Below, in pieces: positions 42,171 through 54,363 of a DNA stretch of 64,000 bases; position 1 is the first letter of the stretch; the number at the start of each line of letters is the position of its first letter. The stretch is from Variovorax guangxiensis (GTDB taxonomy: Bacteria > Pseudomonadota > Gammaproteobacteria > Burkholderiales > Burkholderiaceae_C): assembly GCF_003952165.1 (NCBI RefSeq), contig NZ_RXFT01000012.1:157828-221827 (forward strand). Reading direction: 5' to 3'. Under the pieces are notes generated by a model. It worked only from the letters and a program-made list of their open reading frames with translations, ran no database searches and was not told the DNA's origin. Position numbers and translations under genes: made by a program.

Positions 42171-43157
42171 ATGCGCTTGACCAGCATGAATTCCGTCGGG
42201 ACTTCGGGGCCGGCGACATATCGGGTCTGGACCGACGACCCCGAGGGGTTCTCGACCCAGCGCATCACGCCGATGCACCACAACTTCCACGAGCATCCGC
42301 TGTTCCAGGTGCCCGAACTCGTGAAGCTCGGCATGGAGCTCTCGAAGGTGGACCAGTGCAGGTTCATGGACCCGAAGAGAACGATCTCCTCGGCGCTCTC
42401 GCACGAGGGCAGGCCGCCGGGCGGGCGCAGCATCGACGAGTTCTTCGAGCGCATGGAGGAGCCGGGCTCGTCGTGCGCCTTCTACAACATCGAAGTCGTT
42501 CCCCGCTACCAGGCCTTGCTGATGTCGGTGGTGAACTCCATGCGCGCGCTCGTGGAGCGCGAGCAGCCGGACATCTTCAGGGTGAACGGCTTCGTGTTCT
42601 TCTCGGTGCCGCCTTCCGTCACGCCCTTCCACATCGACCGTGAGAACAACTTCTGGCTGCAGCTGCATGGGCACAAGATCCTCAACGTGTGGGACCACCG
42701 CGACCGCGGCATCGTGCCGGCCGACGCCGTGGAGGATTTCATCGTCACGCAGTCGCTGAAGAAGGTGCGCTTCAGCGAAGCGTTCATGCCGCTGGGGCTG
42801 GAGTTCGACGCGCGGCCGGGCGATGCCATCTACTTCCCCAGCACCTCGCCCCACATGACCCGCTCGGAGGTCGGCGGGACCGGCGCCGGCGATCGCCTGT
42901 CGATCTCGATCGGCGTGACCTTCTACACCGCCGCCACGCGCGAGGTGGCCCGCATCCACCAGGTGAACCGGCTGATGCGCAAGTGCGGCCTGTCGCCCTC
43001 ATACCCGCGGGAGTCGCCGGTAGCGGATGCGGTGAAGTCGGCCATCGGCGGTTTCGTCGGTGCCGGCCGTGCCCGGCTCGGCGCTGCGCGTGCGCGCTTC
43101 ATCAGCATGGCCACGTCGCGGCGAATGAGGCACACGCCGCCGCCGGGGTCTTACTGA
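42171..43157 (+). CDS. Cupin-like (JmjC-type) 2-oxoglutarate/Fe(II) oxygenase
   Basis: 328-residue enzyme of the cupin_8/JmjC group. The iron triad is visible: FHIDRENN (His and Asp, about residue 152) and SPHMTRSE (His, about 225). Flanking HKILNVWD and FPSTSPHMT fit the double-stranded beta-helix. These enzymes hydroxylate proteins, peptides or small molecules; the substrate is unknown. Good ribosome site GGAGGTGCTGCC before the ATG. C-terminal 40 residues are basic and may be a tail. Confidence 0.75.
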   Translation: MRLTSMNSVGTSGPATYRVWTDDPEGFSTQRITPMHHNFHEHPLFQVPELVKLGMELSKVDQCRFMDPKRTISSALSHEGRPPGGRSIDEFFERMEEPGSSCAFYNIEVVPRYQALLMSVVNSMRALVEREQPDIFRVNGFVFFSVPPSVTPFHIDRENNFWLQLHGHKILNVWDHRDRGIVPADAVEDFIVTQSLKKVRFSEAFMPLGLEFDARPGDAIYFPSTSPHMTRSEVGGTGAGDRLSISIGVTFYTAATREVARIHQVNRLMRKCGLSPSYPRESPVADAVKSAIGGFVGAGRARLGAARARFISMATSRRMRHTPPPGSY

Positions 43158-43314
43158 GCCTGTGCCGGTCGCGGCATCGCTTCCCCCGTGGGGGATTCGC
43201 CAGCGTCACGTTCTCGAGCGCCTTGATCCGCCACTCGCCGGCCAGCCGCGTCAGTACGGCGAGGATCTGCGTATCGACGACGTGAGGCCCCGCAGGATGT
43301 GCCGCACCTGCCGC
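43158..43314 (-). pseudogene. Remnant of an NTF2-like (SgcJ/EcaC-type) protein
   Basis: The minus strand reads VVDTQILAVLTRLAG then EWRIKALENVTLANPP, the typical C-terminal end of SgcJ/EcaC-family NTF2-like proteins. Upstream in this frame the sequence (AAGAAHPAGPH) still fits the family, but no start is found; the reading frame is lost before 43320. It lies between the oxygenase and the hydrolase gene and is unlikely to be expressed as a full protein. Confidence 0.45.
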
Positions 43315-43373
43315 GAGGTGGTGTCGTCTCTTCTCTGAAGCCGGCGTCCGTCAGCAGAGGTGCGCAGACGGCG

Positions 43374-44300
43374 CTATTGCGAAGCGGCCAGGAATTTGCT
43401 GATCAACCCGACCGTAACGCCGGTACTCTCTTCCATCAACCAGTGTCCTGCACCCGGCACGACTTCTCCGCGCACATTGGTCGCCGCATTGCGCATGACG
43501 ATCGCCATGTTGTCGCCGAAGGACTTCTCTCCGCCAATGGCGAGCACCGGCATGGCGAGCCTGGTCTTGGAGAACGCGATGTTGTCGGCAACGTCGTTGC
43601 TGGCGATGGTGTTGAATTGCGCGAAGGCGGCGCGCATCGCGCCCGGCTGAGCATAGAGCCTGGCGTAGTGCCGCCGCGTCGCCTCGTCGATCTTCGAAGG
43701 CGTGCCGGCAAACTCGTTCCAGAACCGGTCGAGATAGATGCGCTCCCTGCCGGCGACCAGTCGCTCGAAATCGCGGCCGCCAGCGTTGAAGTGCCACAGC
43801 GCGGGCCACAGGATGATCTGGTCCCATGGCGCGACGCCGGGCACGGGCGCGTCCATCACGACGAGTTTGTCGACCTTGTCGGGGTAGCTGGCCGCATATG
43901 CATAGGCGACCATCGTGCCGATGTCATGCCCGACGACGGCGCTCTGGTCCTGCTTCAGGGCAGTCACGACCGCGCGTATGTCGGCAGCCTGCGACTTCTT
44001 GTCGTAGCCACTGGTGGCCTTCGACGATTTCCCCATGCCGCGGAGGTCCGGCACGATCACCAGGTGCGTCTTCGCGAGCTCTTGCGCCAGCGGGGCCCAC
44101 ATGTCGCCCGTGTCGCCGAACCCGTGGATGAGCACCACGGCGGGGCCGGCACCGCCGGAGCGGACAAAGATGCTCGCGCCATCCGCCAGGGTGACGGTCC
44201 GGGTCTTGAAGCTGCTCGGGAAGGCCGGTTGTGCTCCGGCATTGGCTGTGCACAGCACGGCAATCAACAGGGCCAATACCAGCGCAAGGCGATTCTTCAT
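43374..44300 (-). CDS. Exported alpha/beta hydrolase, epoxide-hydrolase/dehalogenase type
   Basis: 308 residues with a signal peptide (LALVLALLIAVLCTANAGA). Catalytic elements: VVLIHGFGDTGDMW (oxyanion), nucleophile VGHDIG (Asp, so the ester-intermediate type of epoxide hydrolases and haloalkane or haloacetate dehalogenases), and GHWLME (His). Cap-domain Trp/Tyr residues lie between. Start at MKNRLALV. Periplasmic location is unusual for this class but seen. Substrate unknown. Confidence 0.8.
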   Translation of the reverse strand: MKNRLALVLALLIAVLCTANAGAQPAFPSSFKTRTVTLADGASIFVRSGGAGPAVVLIHGFGDTGDMWAPLAQELAKTHLVIVPDLRGMGKSSKATSGYDKKSQAADIRAVVTALKQDQSAVVGHDIGTMVAYAYAASYPDKVDKLVVMDAPVPGVAPWDQIILWPALWHFNAGGRDFERLVAGRERIYLDRFWNEFAGTPSKIDEATRRHYARLYAQPGAMRAAFAQFNTIASNDVADNIAFSKTRLAMPVLAIGGEKSFGDNMAIVMRNAATNVRGEVVPGAGHWLMEESTGVTVGLISKFLAASQ

Positions 44301-44402
44301 GTCGGAGCTCCACTGTCGAGGACCAGATAGGCGCGACGCATTCTGAGGCTTTGTTGCGCAGCGAGCCAACGATATTTGGTTCAAGCCGGGCGCCGGCCCC
44401 GC

Positions 44403-44702
44403 TCATCGCTCGCGAACCAGCCGGAAATATCGCCACATTCCCCACACGACGCCGACGGCGAGACCGATCCCGACGCTCCAGCCGGCCGGCAAGCCGAATC
44501 CGAGTGCCAGGAGCAGCATCAATCCGGCGCAGGCCAGGCCGATGAAAACGAGGGTGACGAAGTCGAACCGGGCGACCGCCAGCGTGTCTTCGGCAAGGTT
44601 GCGGTCACGGTGGCCGCGCTTGTGGCGCAGACGCCGGAACAGGAAGACATCGGCAACGAAATCGAAGATGCCGACGAAAAGATCGGTCAGGATGCTCCAC
44701 AT
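44403..44702 (-). CDS. Small membrane protein
   Basis: 99 residues with two or three hydrophobic helices (TLVFIGLACAGLMLLLALGF is one). Start chosen at MWSILTDLF, where the membrane-like sequence begins; the frame is open further upstream. Unrecognised, monocistronic. Confidence 0.5.
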   Translation of the reverse strand: MWSILTDLFVGIFDFVADVFLFRRLRHKRGHRDRNLAEDTLAVARFDFVTLVFIGLACAGLMLLLALGFGLPAGWSVGIGLAVGVVWGMWRYFRLVRER

Positions 44703-44887
44703 CAGGGGGCTCCATTTGCGGTGACACCCCGGAGTTGTCGTTGTTCTCAAGGTGGTCCGACCAGGGTGGGGCGGCGGAGCACGCAGAAATGTTACCGCCC
44801 TTTCAGCTGGGGTTGCCGCCGTAGCCGGTGTCGGTGCGAGGTCACGCAGGTGACCCGTTCGACCGATGGCGCACCGGCAATCGCGCC

Positions 44888-45244
44888 CTAGACCCTGAAC
44901 CAGATCCTGAGCGTCACGTACAGCGCATAGCCCAGGGCCAGCACCATCCACACCATGAAGAGCACGTTGGCCCAGAATTCGCCGGGATTGGCCGCCAGGG
45001 TGTAGAGCTGTCCCGCACAGCCCTTGCCGATGCATGGCACCTCTGCCCGGACCAGCGCGCGCAGCACGCCGAAGAAGAGGTAGCAGGCGATGCCGCCAGC
45101 CATCAGGAAGCCCACGGGGCCCACGATTCCCTTGGTGAGCTCGCCGTTCTCGTCGCGGTTGCCCTTGCGCAGCAGGTTCTGCCCGAACCTGTACCAGGCG
45201 AAGCCCAGCAGGAGCATCAACGAGTAGTAGAGAACGTCACGCAT
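44888..45244 (-). CDS. Small membrane protein
   Basis: 118 residues with three likely helices (MRDVLYYSLMLLLGFAWY at the start, GGIACYLFFGVLRALV, and VLFMVWMVLALGYALYV near the end) and a CIGKGC Cys pair between helices 2 and 3 that may face the periplasm. Not recognised. Confidence 0.5.
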   Translation of the reverse strand: MRDVLYYSLMLLLGFAWYRFGQNLLRKGNRDENGELTKGIVGPVGFLMAGGIACYLFFGVLRALVRAEVPCIGKGCAGQLYTLAANPGEFWANVLFMVWMVLALGYALYVTLRIWFRV

Positions 45245-45483
45245 GTCTTCGGGATGTGGGTAAGGTCGTGGCCGACTTTAGCCGAGGCTCATCCAAAACC
45301 CGATTCGCCGCGTACACCTGTCCATGCACGCCCCCGCGCGTGTCCCTAGAGGAAAGACCAGACGCACATGCCGCAGGACATCGCATTCGCCATCCGCCGG
45401 GCCGGGAGGGGGCTGCTGCCGTTCTCCTGCTTCGACCACCGGAAGCGCCGCCCGGTGGACCGCCATCTCTTCGAGTGCCGCGC

Positions 45484-46287
45484 ATGAGCAGCGGCATGAC
45501 CGTGGTCGCTCTTGCGGGCCTGGCGTGGACCGCATCGCTGGCGCTGCCGACCTGGGCCGTGAGCCTCGCACGGCACGACGCGAGCCTCGTCGACCGGATG
45601 TGGTCGGTCTTCATTGCGGGTGCCGGCCTCGTGTACTTCCTGCTGCTGCCCGCGCAGACCGCGCGCGGACTGTGCATGGCGGTATTGGGCACCGCTTGGG
45701 CGCTGCGGCTGTGCATCTACGTCACGTGGCGCAACTGGGGGCATGGCGAAGACCGCCGATACCAGGCGATACGCGCGCGCAACCAGCCGAACTTCGGCTT
45801 CAGGAGCCTGTATCTGGTGTTCGCGCTGCAGGCGGTGCTGGCTTGGATCGTGTCGGCGCCTTTCCTTCCGGGCATGGCGGCTGCGCGGCCGCTCGGTCCG
45901 CTCGATGCGGTCGGCGGCGCGCTGGCGCTCTTCGGCATCCTCTTCGAAGCCATCGGCGACGCGCAGATGGCGCGCTTCAAGGCCGACCCCGCGAACCGTG
46001 GCCAGGTGATGGACCGCGGCCTGTGGCGCTACACGCGGCATCCCAACTACTTCGGCGAGGCCTGCACATGGTGGGGCATCTGGCTCATGGCCATCGGCGG
46101 CGCGGGGTGGGGCGGGGCGTGGAGCATCGTGTCGCCGCTGCTCATGACCTGGTTGCTGCTGAAGGTCTCGGGTGTGCGCATGCTCGAAAGCGACATCGGC
46201 GAGCGCCGCCCCGCCTATCTCGACTACATGGCGCGCACCAACGCCTTCGTGCCGGGGCCGGTGCGCGGCGATCGCTCGAAGCATTAG
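45484..46287 (+). CDS. DUF1295 (steroid 5-alpha-reductase-like) membrane protein
   Basis: 267-residue membrane protein of the DUF1295 group, related to 3-oxo-5-alpha-steroid 4-dehydrogenases and isoprenylcysteine methyltransferases. Family marks: WRNWGHGEDRRYQ, and near the C-terminus RYTRHPNYFGEA. About six helices. Probable NADPH-linked reductase or methyltransferase on a lipid-like substrate. Start at MSSGMTVVA. Confidence 0.82.
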   Translation: MSSGMTVVALAGLAWTASLALPTWAVSLARHDASLVDRMWSVFIAGAGLVYFLLLPAQTARGLCMAVLGTAWALRLCIYVTWRNWGHGEDRRYQAIRARNQPNFGFRSLYLVFALQAVLAWIVSAPFLPGMAAARPLGPLDAVGGALALFGILFEAIGDAQMARFKADPANRGQVMDRGLWRYTRHPNYFGEACTWWGIWLMAIGGAGWGGAWSIVSPLLMTWLLLKVSGVRMLESDIGERRPAYLDYMARTNAFVPGPVRGDRSKH

Positions 46288-46318
46288 CCGGTGGCCTTGG
46301 CCGCCTGGCGGTGGCACC

Positions 46319-47365
46319 ATGGCCGCGGTGAAGCCTTCGTCGAACAGATCTTCCTTGGTGATGATGCGCATCGTCTTCTGGAGCACGGCACTTCTCGCGC
46401 TGGCCGTCCTCGCGGGCGTGGTGTACGAGCAGGTCGGCCGCTACCGGGCGCAGCGGGACTTCCCCGCGCCGGGAAAGATGGTCGATGTCGGCGGCGGGCG
46501 CCGTATCCAGCTCGACTGCCGGGGCTCCGGTTCGCCCACGGTCGTGTTCGAGGCCGGGCTCAGCGTCGATGGCTCGTTGAGCTGGTCGGCGGTGCAGCCG
46601 GCCATCGCGGCGCGCACGCGGGCGTGCGCCTACAGCCGCGCGGGGCTGATGTGGAGCGACCCGTCGGGTGCGCCGATCAGCGCGAAGCAGGTGGCAAGCG
46701 ATCTTCACGAGGCTCTGGCGCGAGCGGGCGAGCGCGGGCCTTTCGTGCTGGTCGGGCAGTCGCTGGGTGGACTGTTCGCCACGACCTTCACGCGGTACTT
46801 CGGCGACGAGGTGGCGGGGCTGGTTCTGGTGGACCCGTCGCATCCCGACCAGGTGGCGCGCGTCGCGGCCTACATGACGGAAACCCGCTCGCTGCGTTCG
46901 CGCATCGCGGTGTCGCTCGCGTGGACCGGCCTGCTGAGGGCGGCGGCCCCGAGGCTGCTGCCCCGTGCGCCGAACCAGAGCGAGCGCGATGCGCGGGCGG
47001 TCCGGGCCTACGCGCCGAAGTCGATGGTCACGCAGATGGCGGAGAGCGACGCGACCGATGCCATGCTCGCCGAGGCGGGCGCCTTCCGCGACCTGGGCAG
47101 GCGTGCGCTGGTGGTGCTCACCGCGATGGCGCCGTACACCGAGGCCGAGCTCCGGGGAATGAAGATCACGCCCGCACAGGGCCGCGAGGTGCTGGCCATC
47201 TGGCAGCAGCTCCACATGGAAGAAGCGGAGTGGTCTTCGCGCGGCAGGCACCTGTCGCTGCCGAACTCCAGCCACGACATCCAGTTCGACGACCCGGAGG
47301 CGGTGATCGAGGCGGTGCTGTCGGTCGTCGAGATGGTTCGCGCGGACGACGGCGGGCGGCGTTGA
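46319..47365 (+). CDS. Membrane-anchored alpha/beta hydrolase
   Basis: 348 residues. An N-terminal anchor (about 15-35, VFWSTALLALAVLAGVV) leads into a serine hydrolase: VVFEAGLSVDGSLSW, nucleophile VGQSLGG, VDPSHPDQ and SSHDIQFDDP (His). Start at 46319 (MAAVKPSSN) or 46361; both give the anchor. 31 bases after the DUF1295 gene on the same strand, possibly cotranscribed. Substrate unknown. Confidence 0.75.
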   Translation: MAAVKPSSNRSSLVMMRIVFWSTALLALAVLAGVVYEQVGRYRAQRDFPAPGKMVDVGGGRRIQLDCRGSGSPTVVFEAGLSVDGSLSWSAVQPAIAARTRACAYSRAGLMWSDPSGAPISAKQVASDLHEALARAGERGPFVLVGQSLGGLFATTFTRYFGDEVAGLVLVDPSHPDQVARVAAYMTETRSLRSRIAVSLAWTGLLRAAAPRLLPRAPNQSERDARAVRAYAPKSMVTQMAESDATDAMLAEAGAFRDLGRRALVVLTAMAPYTEAELRGMKITPAQGREVLAIWQQLHMEEAEWSSRGRHLSLPNSSHDIQFDDPEAVIEAVLSVVEMVRADDGGRR

Positions 47366-47386
47366 GCGCCCCGCCGCGTCCGTGCA

Positions 47387-50500
<3,114 letters not shown>

Positions 50501-50821
50501 GGCTTCCCAACTTGTTCGTTCGTCGCCTGAACGGGCAGGCTCCCGCGTGCGGGCGCGAGTCTGTCCTCCGCCTGCACATGCCGTCGTTTTCGATTTGCAA
50601 GCCAAAAATGTAAGTACGCGTTGCGGCGGGCGATATGCCCGGAAGCGGGTACCCAGGCGGGGGCCGATGGCTGCCGAGGCGGGTGCGGGCAATGCTCGCC
50701 TGCACCGCCGGTTGAGGCCCAGCGCGCTACGGGCGCAATGCCGTGTGGCGCAGGCATACCCTGAACTGCATCAAGAGGTAAGCGGTGTTTCGCGCGAAAT
50801 ACAAAGACAAAGGCGCGAGGG
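50501..50821. other. 321-base gap upstream of autotransporter
   Basis: Lies between the autotransporter start and the TetR stop. It includes an AT-richer patch (AATGTAAGTACG, about 50608) that may be a promoter. No gene on either strand that I can support. Confidence 0.5.
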
Positions 50822-51490
50822 CTAGAGGCCTGCCGGTCGGCGAGGGCGCTTCTTCTTCTGCCCGTGCCCGAGGCTCTGGAGGTAGGCGCAGAACATGTCG
50901 GCCATGGCGTCCGAATAGATCTTGATCTCCGCGTCGGTGCGCGGACTTTCCGAGAACTGCTTGCCCACCGAGCTGAACGTGGTCGTGATCAGGTCGGCCG
51001 CCAGCGCCCGCGTATCTTCGCCGGCGTCGGGCAAGGCCTCGCGCATGAAGGCCTGCATGATGCGGTCGCCGGCGGCGCGTGCCTCGTGCGCCTCGGGCGC
51101 GTCGCGGTAGAGCGGGGCGGCGTCGTTGAGCGCCACGCGCATTCCGGCTTCCTCGCACTCCGACCGCACGAAGGCGTGCACCAGCATGCGCAGCCGCTCC
51201 AGCGGCGGGCGCTGCGCGTCTTCGAGGATGCCGCAGAGCATGTCGCTCGTCTGCTTCCACTCGTCGCTCTGCAGCCGGAAGAGGATCGACGCCTTGTTGG
51301 GGAAGTACTGATACACCGACCCGACGCTGACGCCGGCCCTCTCGGCCACGCGCGTGGTGGTGAAGCGCTGCGCGCCTTCCTTCTCCAGAACCTGAAGGGC
51401 TGCCTCGAGGATGGCCGCGACGAGGTCGTTGGAGCGGGCCTGCTTGGGCTTTCTTCGGGAGGAGATCGGCGGGTTCTGACGGTCGGCCAT
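50822..51490 (-). CDS. TetR-family transcriptional regulator
   Basis: 222 residues; HTH at about 35-75 (FTTTRVAERAGVSVGSVYQ and NKASILFRL). The ligand domain fills the rest. Start at MADRQNPPIS. Divergent from the O-methyltransferase, 82 bases apart, with a dyad in between, so it likely represses that gene and itself. Confidence 0.86.
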   Translation of the reverse strand: MADRQNPPISSRRKPKQARSNDLVAAILEAALQVLEKEGAQRFTTTRVAERAGVSVGSVYQYFPNKASILFRLQSDEWKQTSDMLCGILEDAQRPPLERLRMLVHAFVRSECEEAGMRVALNDAAPLYRDAPEAHEARAAGDRIMQAFMREALPDAGEDTRALAADLITTTFSSVGKQFSESPRTDAEIKIYSDAMADMFCAYLQSLGHGQKKKRPRRPAGL

Positions 51491-51512
51491 GGGCGAGGTT
51501 CGCAACGCGAAT

Positions 51513-51531
51513 AGGAAATGTGAATGTTCCT
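51513..51531. promoter_or_regulatory. Candidate TetR operator
   Basis: AGGAA (51513-51517) and TTCCT (51527-51531) form a dyad around ATGTGAATG in the shared TetR/O-methyltransferase control region. Dyad size fits a TetR site. A -10-like CATATT lies at 51533-51538. Confidence 0.4.
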
Positions 51532-51572
51532 TCATATTATTGGCCAACCTTCACTCCGACACGAAGAACCCC

Positions 51573-52238
51573 GTGACAACCCTCACCAACAAACCACTGG
51601 CGCCCCTGCTGGAGCGCCTGTTCGCCGAGGCCGCCGAGGCATCGCCCGCGATGAGCGCGGCGGTCGCCGGCCTGTCCGACGAAGAGCGCTCGAAGCTGAT
51701 GCGCAGCAAGACCGGTTACATCGATCTCTACGCGCGGCTCAAGGACGTTCCGCTGCCCGTCTCGCGCGAGACCGGCCTGCTGCTCTACATGCTGGCGCGC
51801 AGCGGCGGCGCGCGGAACATCGTCGAGTTCGGCACTTCCTTCGGCATCTCGACGCTGCACCTCGCCGCCGCCCTGCGCGACAACGGCGGCGGCCGCGTCG
51901 TCACCACAGAGTTCGAGCCCTCCAAGTTGGCGCGCGCCCGCCGCAACCTCGAGGCTGGCGGCCTCGCCGACCTGGTCGAGATTCGCGAGGGAGACGCGCT
52001 GCGCACGCTCGCAGCCGACTTGCCCGGGTCGATCGACCTGCTGCTGCTCGACGGCGCCAAGGCGCTCTACCCGGAGATCCTCGCGCTGGTCGAAAGCCGC
52101 CTGAGGCCCGGCGCATTCGTCGTCGCCGACAACGCCGACTACTGCCCCGAGTACCTCGCGCATGTGCGCTCGCCCGCTTCGGGCTACATGTCCACGCCCT
52201 TCGGCGATGACGTCGAACTGTCGATGCGGCTCGCATGA
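51573..52238 (+). CDS. SAM-dependent O-methyltransferase
   Basis: 221-residue class I methyltransferase, catechol-O-methyltransferase type (COG4122). Motif I: NIVEFGTSFGISTLHLA; the acid after strand 2 in TTEFEPSK; LLLLDGAK with the metal Asp; VVADNADY. Start is GTG at 51573 with no upstream ATG that fits. Probably methylates a catechol or small hydroxylated metabolite. Controlled by the divergent TetR. Confidence 0.82.
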   Translation: MTTLTNKPLAPLLERLFAEAAEASPAMSAAVAGLSDEERSKLMRSKTGYIDLYARLKDVPLPVSRETGLLLYMLARSGGARNIVEFGTSFGISTLHLAAALRDNGGGRVVTTEFEPSKLARARRNLEAGGLADLVEIREGDALRTLAADLPGSIDLLLLDGAKALYPEILALVESRLRPGAFVVADNADYCPEYLAHVRSPASGYMSTPFGDDVELSMRLA

Positions 52239-52363
52239 AACCGGCCGGCCTTCGTCTGTCGAGCGGCATCGAGCAGCCCGGCTGACTACCGCCACCACTC
52301 CAACGCGGACGCCACGGTGTCCGCAGTGCCAGTCGCACTGGCCGTAAGCGTCTGACGTCAACC

Positions 52364-52399
52364 AACGCACTCCACGACCCTTGCCGGTCGGGGTGCGTT
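52364..52399. terminator. Possible terminator/attenuator hairpin
   Basis: AACGCACTCC (52364-52373) pairs with GGGGTGCGTT (52390-52399), one G-U, with a 16-base loop. It lies between the O-methyltransferase stop and the MFS gene; no strong T-run follows. A second short hairpin (CAGTGC...GCACTG, 52324-52340) precedes it. Confidence 0.35.
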
Positions 52400-52450
52400 C
52401 GCATGCGCGCTCCGGTCGGCCAGGAGAACACCACGAACCTGGACGACACC

Positions 52451-53677
52451 ATGACTTCTCCATCGACACGGGCCACGACTTCATCGTCATCGCCACCATC
52501 ATCGACGCGCGACCCCGCGCAGGGCCGCCTGCTGCTGCTGACGGTCATCCTCTTCATTTCCTATCTCTGCGTCGGCATGTCCCTGCCCGTCGTTCCGATC
52601 TTCGTGACGGGGCAGCTCGGGCTGGGCAACGCGTGGGCCGGGCTCGGCGTCGGCATTGCCTTTCTCGCCACCGTGCTGAGCCGGGCCCATGCCGGCACGC
52701 AGTCCGACCGCGCCGGGGCCAAGGCCGCGGTGTCGCGCGGACTGGTCTTCTACGTGAGCGGCGCACTGGTCTCGCTGGTCGCCGGCCTGCTGGTGCAGTC
52801 GCCCTGGACGGCCTACCTCGTCCTGCTGGCGGGCCGGCTGCTGGTCGGCCTCGGCGAAAGCCTGGTCGGCGTCGGCATCATCGGCTGGGGCATCGGGCTC
52901 GTCGGCCCGGTGCGCTCGGGCAAGGTGCTGGCGCTGGTGGGCGCCGCCATCTACGGCGCGCTGGCGGTCGGCGGGCCGATCGGCCTCGCGCTGCAGCAGC
53001 GCTTCGGATACGCCGGCGTGATGAGCGTCGGCGTGATCCTGCCCTGCCTCGGAATGCTCGCGATCTGGCGCATGGCCGGCGTGCCCGCGCATCCGGGCGC
53101 CGAGCGGCCGCCGTTCTGGCGCGTGATCGGCCAGGTCTGGCCGCACGGCACCATCGTGTGCCTGCAGGGCATCGGCTTCGCGGCGATCGGCGCGTTCTTC
53201 ACGCTGCATTTCCTCGACCAGCACTGGCGCTACGCCGGGCTGGGCCTGACGGCCTTTGGCGGCGGCTTCGTGCTGGTGCGCGTGCTCTTCGGCCACCTGC
53301 CGGACCGCGTGGGCGGACTGCCTGTGGCCATCGGCTCGCTTGCGGTAGAGACGGTGGGTCAGGCGCTGATCTGGAGCGCTTCCGATCCTGTGGTTGCCCT
53401 TGTCGGCGCGTTCCTCACGGGGCTCGGCTGCTCGATGATCTTTCCGTCCATGGGGCGAGAGGTCGTGCATCTGGTGCAGCCTCATCTGCGCGGCACGGCG
53501 CTGGGCGGGTTCTCCGCCTTCCAGGACGTCGCCTACGGGCTGACGGGCCCGCTGGCCGGGCTGCTCGCGGACAGGGCTGGGTACGGCGGCGTGTTCCTTG
53601 CCGGCTGCGGCGCCGCGGCGATGGGGCTGGTTATCGCGATCAGCCTTCGCCGGGCTCGGACACGCTCTCGGCCCTGA
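52451..53677 (+). CDS. MFS transporter, YhhS/arabinose-efflux-like
   Basis: 408 residues, twelve helices. Opens with a Ser/Thr-rich tail then LLTVILFISYLCVGMSLPVVP; the motif A loop is RAHAGTQSDRAGAKAA, and GIGLVGPVRSGKVLALVG follows. Members of this small MFS group are exporters (sugars, drugs, glyphosate); substrate unknown. Start at MTSPSTRATT. Its end overlaps the convergent small gene by 38 bases. Confidence 0.82.
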   Translation: MTSPSTRATTSSSSPPSSTRDPAQGRLLLLTVILFISYLCVGMSLPVVPIFVTGQLGLGNAWAGLGVGIAFLATVLSRAHAGTQSDRAGAKAAVSRGLVFYVSGALVSLVAGLLVQSPWTAYLVLLAGRLLVGLGESLVGVGIIGWGIGLVGPVRSGKVLALVGAAIYGALAVGGPIGLALQQRFGYAGVMSVGVILPCLGMLAIWRMAGVPAHPGAERPPFWRVIGQVWPHGTIVCLQGIGFAAIGAFFTLHFLDQHWRYAGLGLTAFGGGFVLVRVLFGHLPDRVGGLPVAIGSLAVETVGQALIWSASDPVVALVGAFLTGLGCSMIFPSMGREVVHLVQPHLRGTALGGFSAFQDVAYGLTGPLAGLLADRAGYGGVFLAGCGAAAMGLVIAISLRRARTRSRP

Positions 53678-54011
53678 CCTCGAAGGCGGCCTTCGCCTTC
53701 AGTTCGGCCTCGAGTCCGGCCTTCAGTTCGACGGCGACCCTCTCGGGGTCGCGGCGCAACTCCACGATGTCGCGCTCGCCGACGCACAAGCCCTCGAGCC
53801 GCACGTAGATGCGCGAGAAGTCGCCACCCATTGCGCGCGCCACGTCGCCGAGGCATTCGGCCAGCGTGGCGAAGCCGCCGTTGCGGTACGAGCTGGGAGG
53901 TATCACGCCCCTGGAGCGGGGCGCGCGAACGGAGTAGGCGTAGGACGAAACTTCCTTCCGCAGCTCCACCACGGGCTGCAGGCAGCGCTGTGCTTCCCCT
54001 GTTCTCTTCAT
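53640..54011 (-). CDS. Hypothetical small protein
   Basis: 123 residues, not recognised. Basic N-terminus, then a helical acidic half (ERVAVELKAGLEAELKAK). Overlaps the MFS gene stop by 38 bases (convergent), which supports compact natural arrangement but not function. Confidence 0.4.
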   Translation of the reverse strand: MKRTGEAQRCLQPVVELRKEVSSYAYSVRAPRSRGVIPPSSYRNGGFATLAECLGDVARAMGGDFSRIYVRLEGLCVGERDIVELRRDPERVAVELKAGLEAELKAKAAFEVRAESVSEPGEG

Positions 54012-54116
54012 GGCCGCAGTGTAGATGCGGCGATACCCGGTGGCCAGCCGGCCATCGGTCAGCCAAGAGTCAGGGACCGGCCGGCGGCGCAGCGACCGCC
54101 GCGGCCGGCTCAGCTG

Positions 54117-54341
54117 TCAGGCGGGCAACTTCTGCGCGGCAGGCGCCTGCAGCGGCGGCGTGCCGGTCTTGAACATGCTCGCGAGCTGCTTGCGCAGCTC
54201 GGGCGTGTCGGTGTGGCCGTGAACGGTCACGGCGTGCTGCACGGCGGCATCGAGCAGCTCGCTCTCGCTGTCGGCGCTGAGCGCGACGCTGCAGTTCATG
54301 GTGCTCGGGTATTCGCGGCAGTCGATGTATTGGCGTGACAT
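54117..54341 (-). CDS. DUF1059 protein
   Basis: 74-residue DUF1059 protein: MSRQYIDCREYPSTMNCSVA with the two conserved Cys, then ELLDAAVQHAVTVHGHTDTPELRKQL. Function unknown; members are small stress-associated proteins. Downstream of the methyltransferase on the same strand, 22 bases away, so possibly cotranscribed. Confidence 0.9.
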   Translation of the reverse strand: MSRQYIDCREYPSTMNCSVALSADSESELLDAAVQHAVTVHGHTDTPELRKQLASMFKTGTPPLQAPAAQKLPA

Positions 54342-54363
54342 GGCGGCAGCTCCTTGGATGTCC

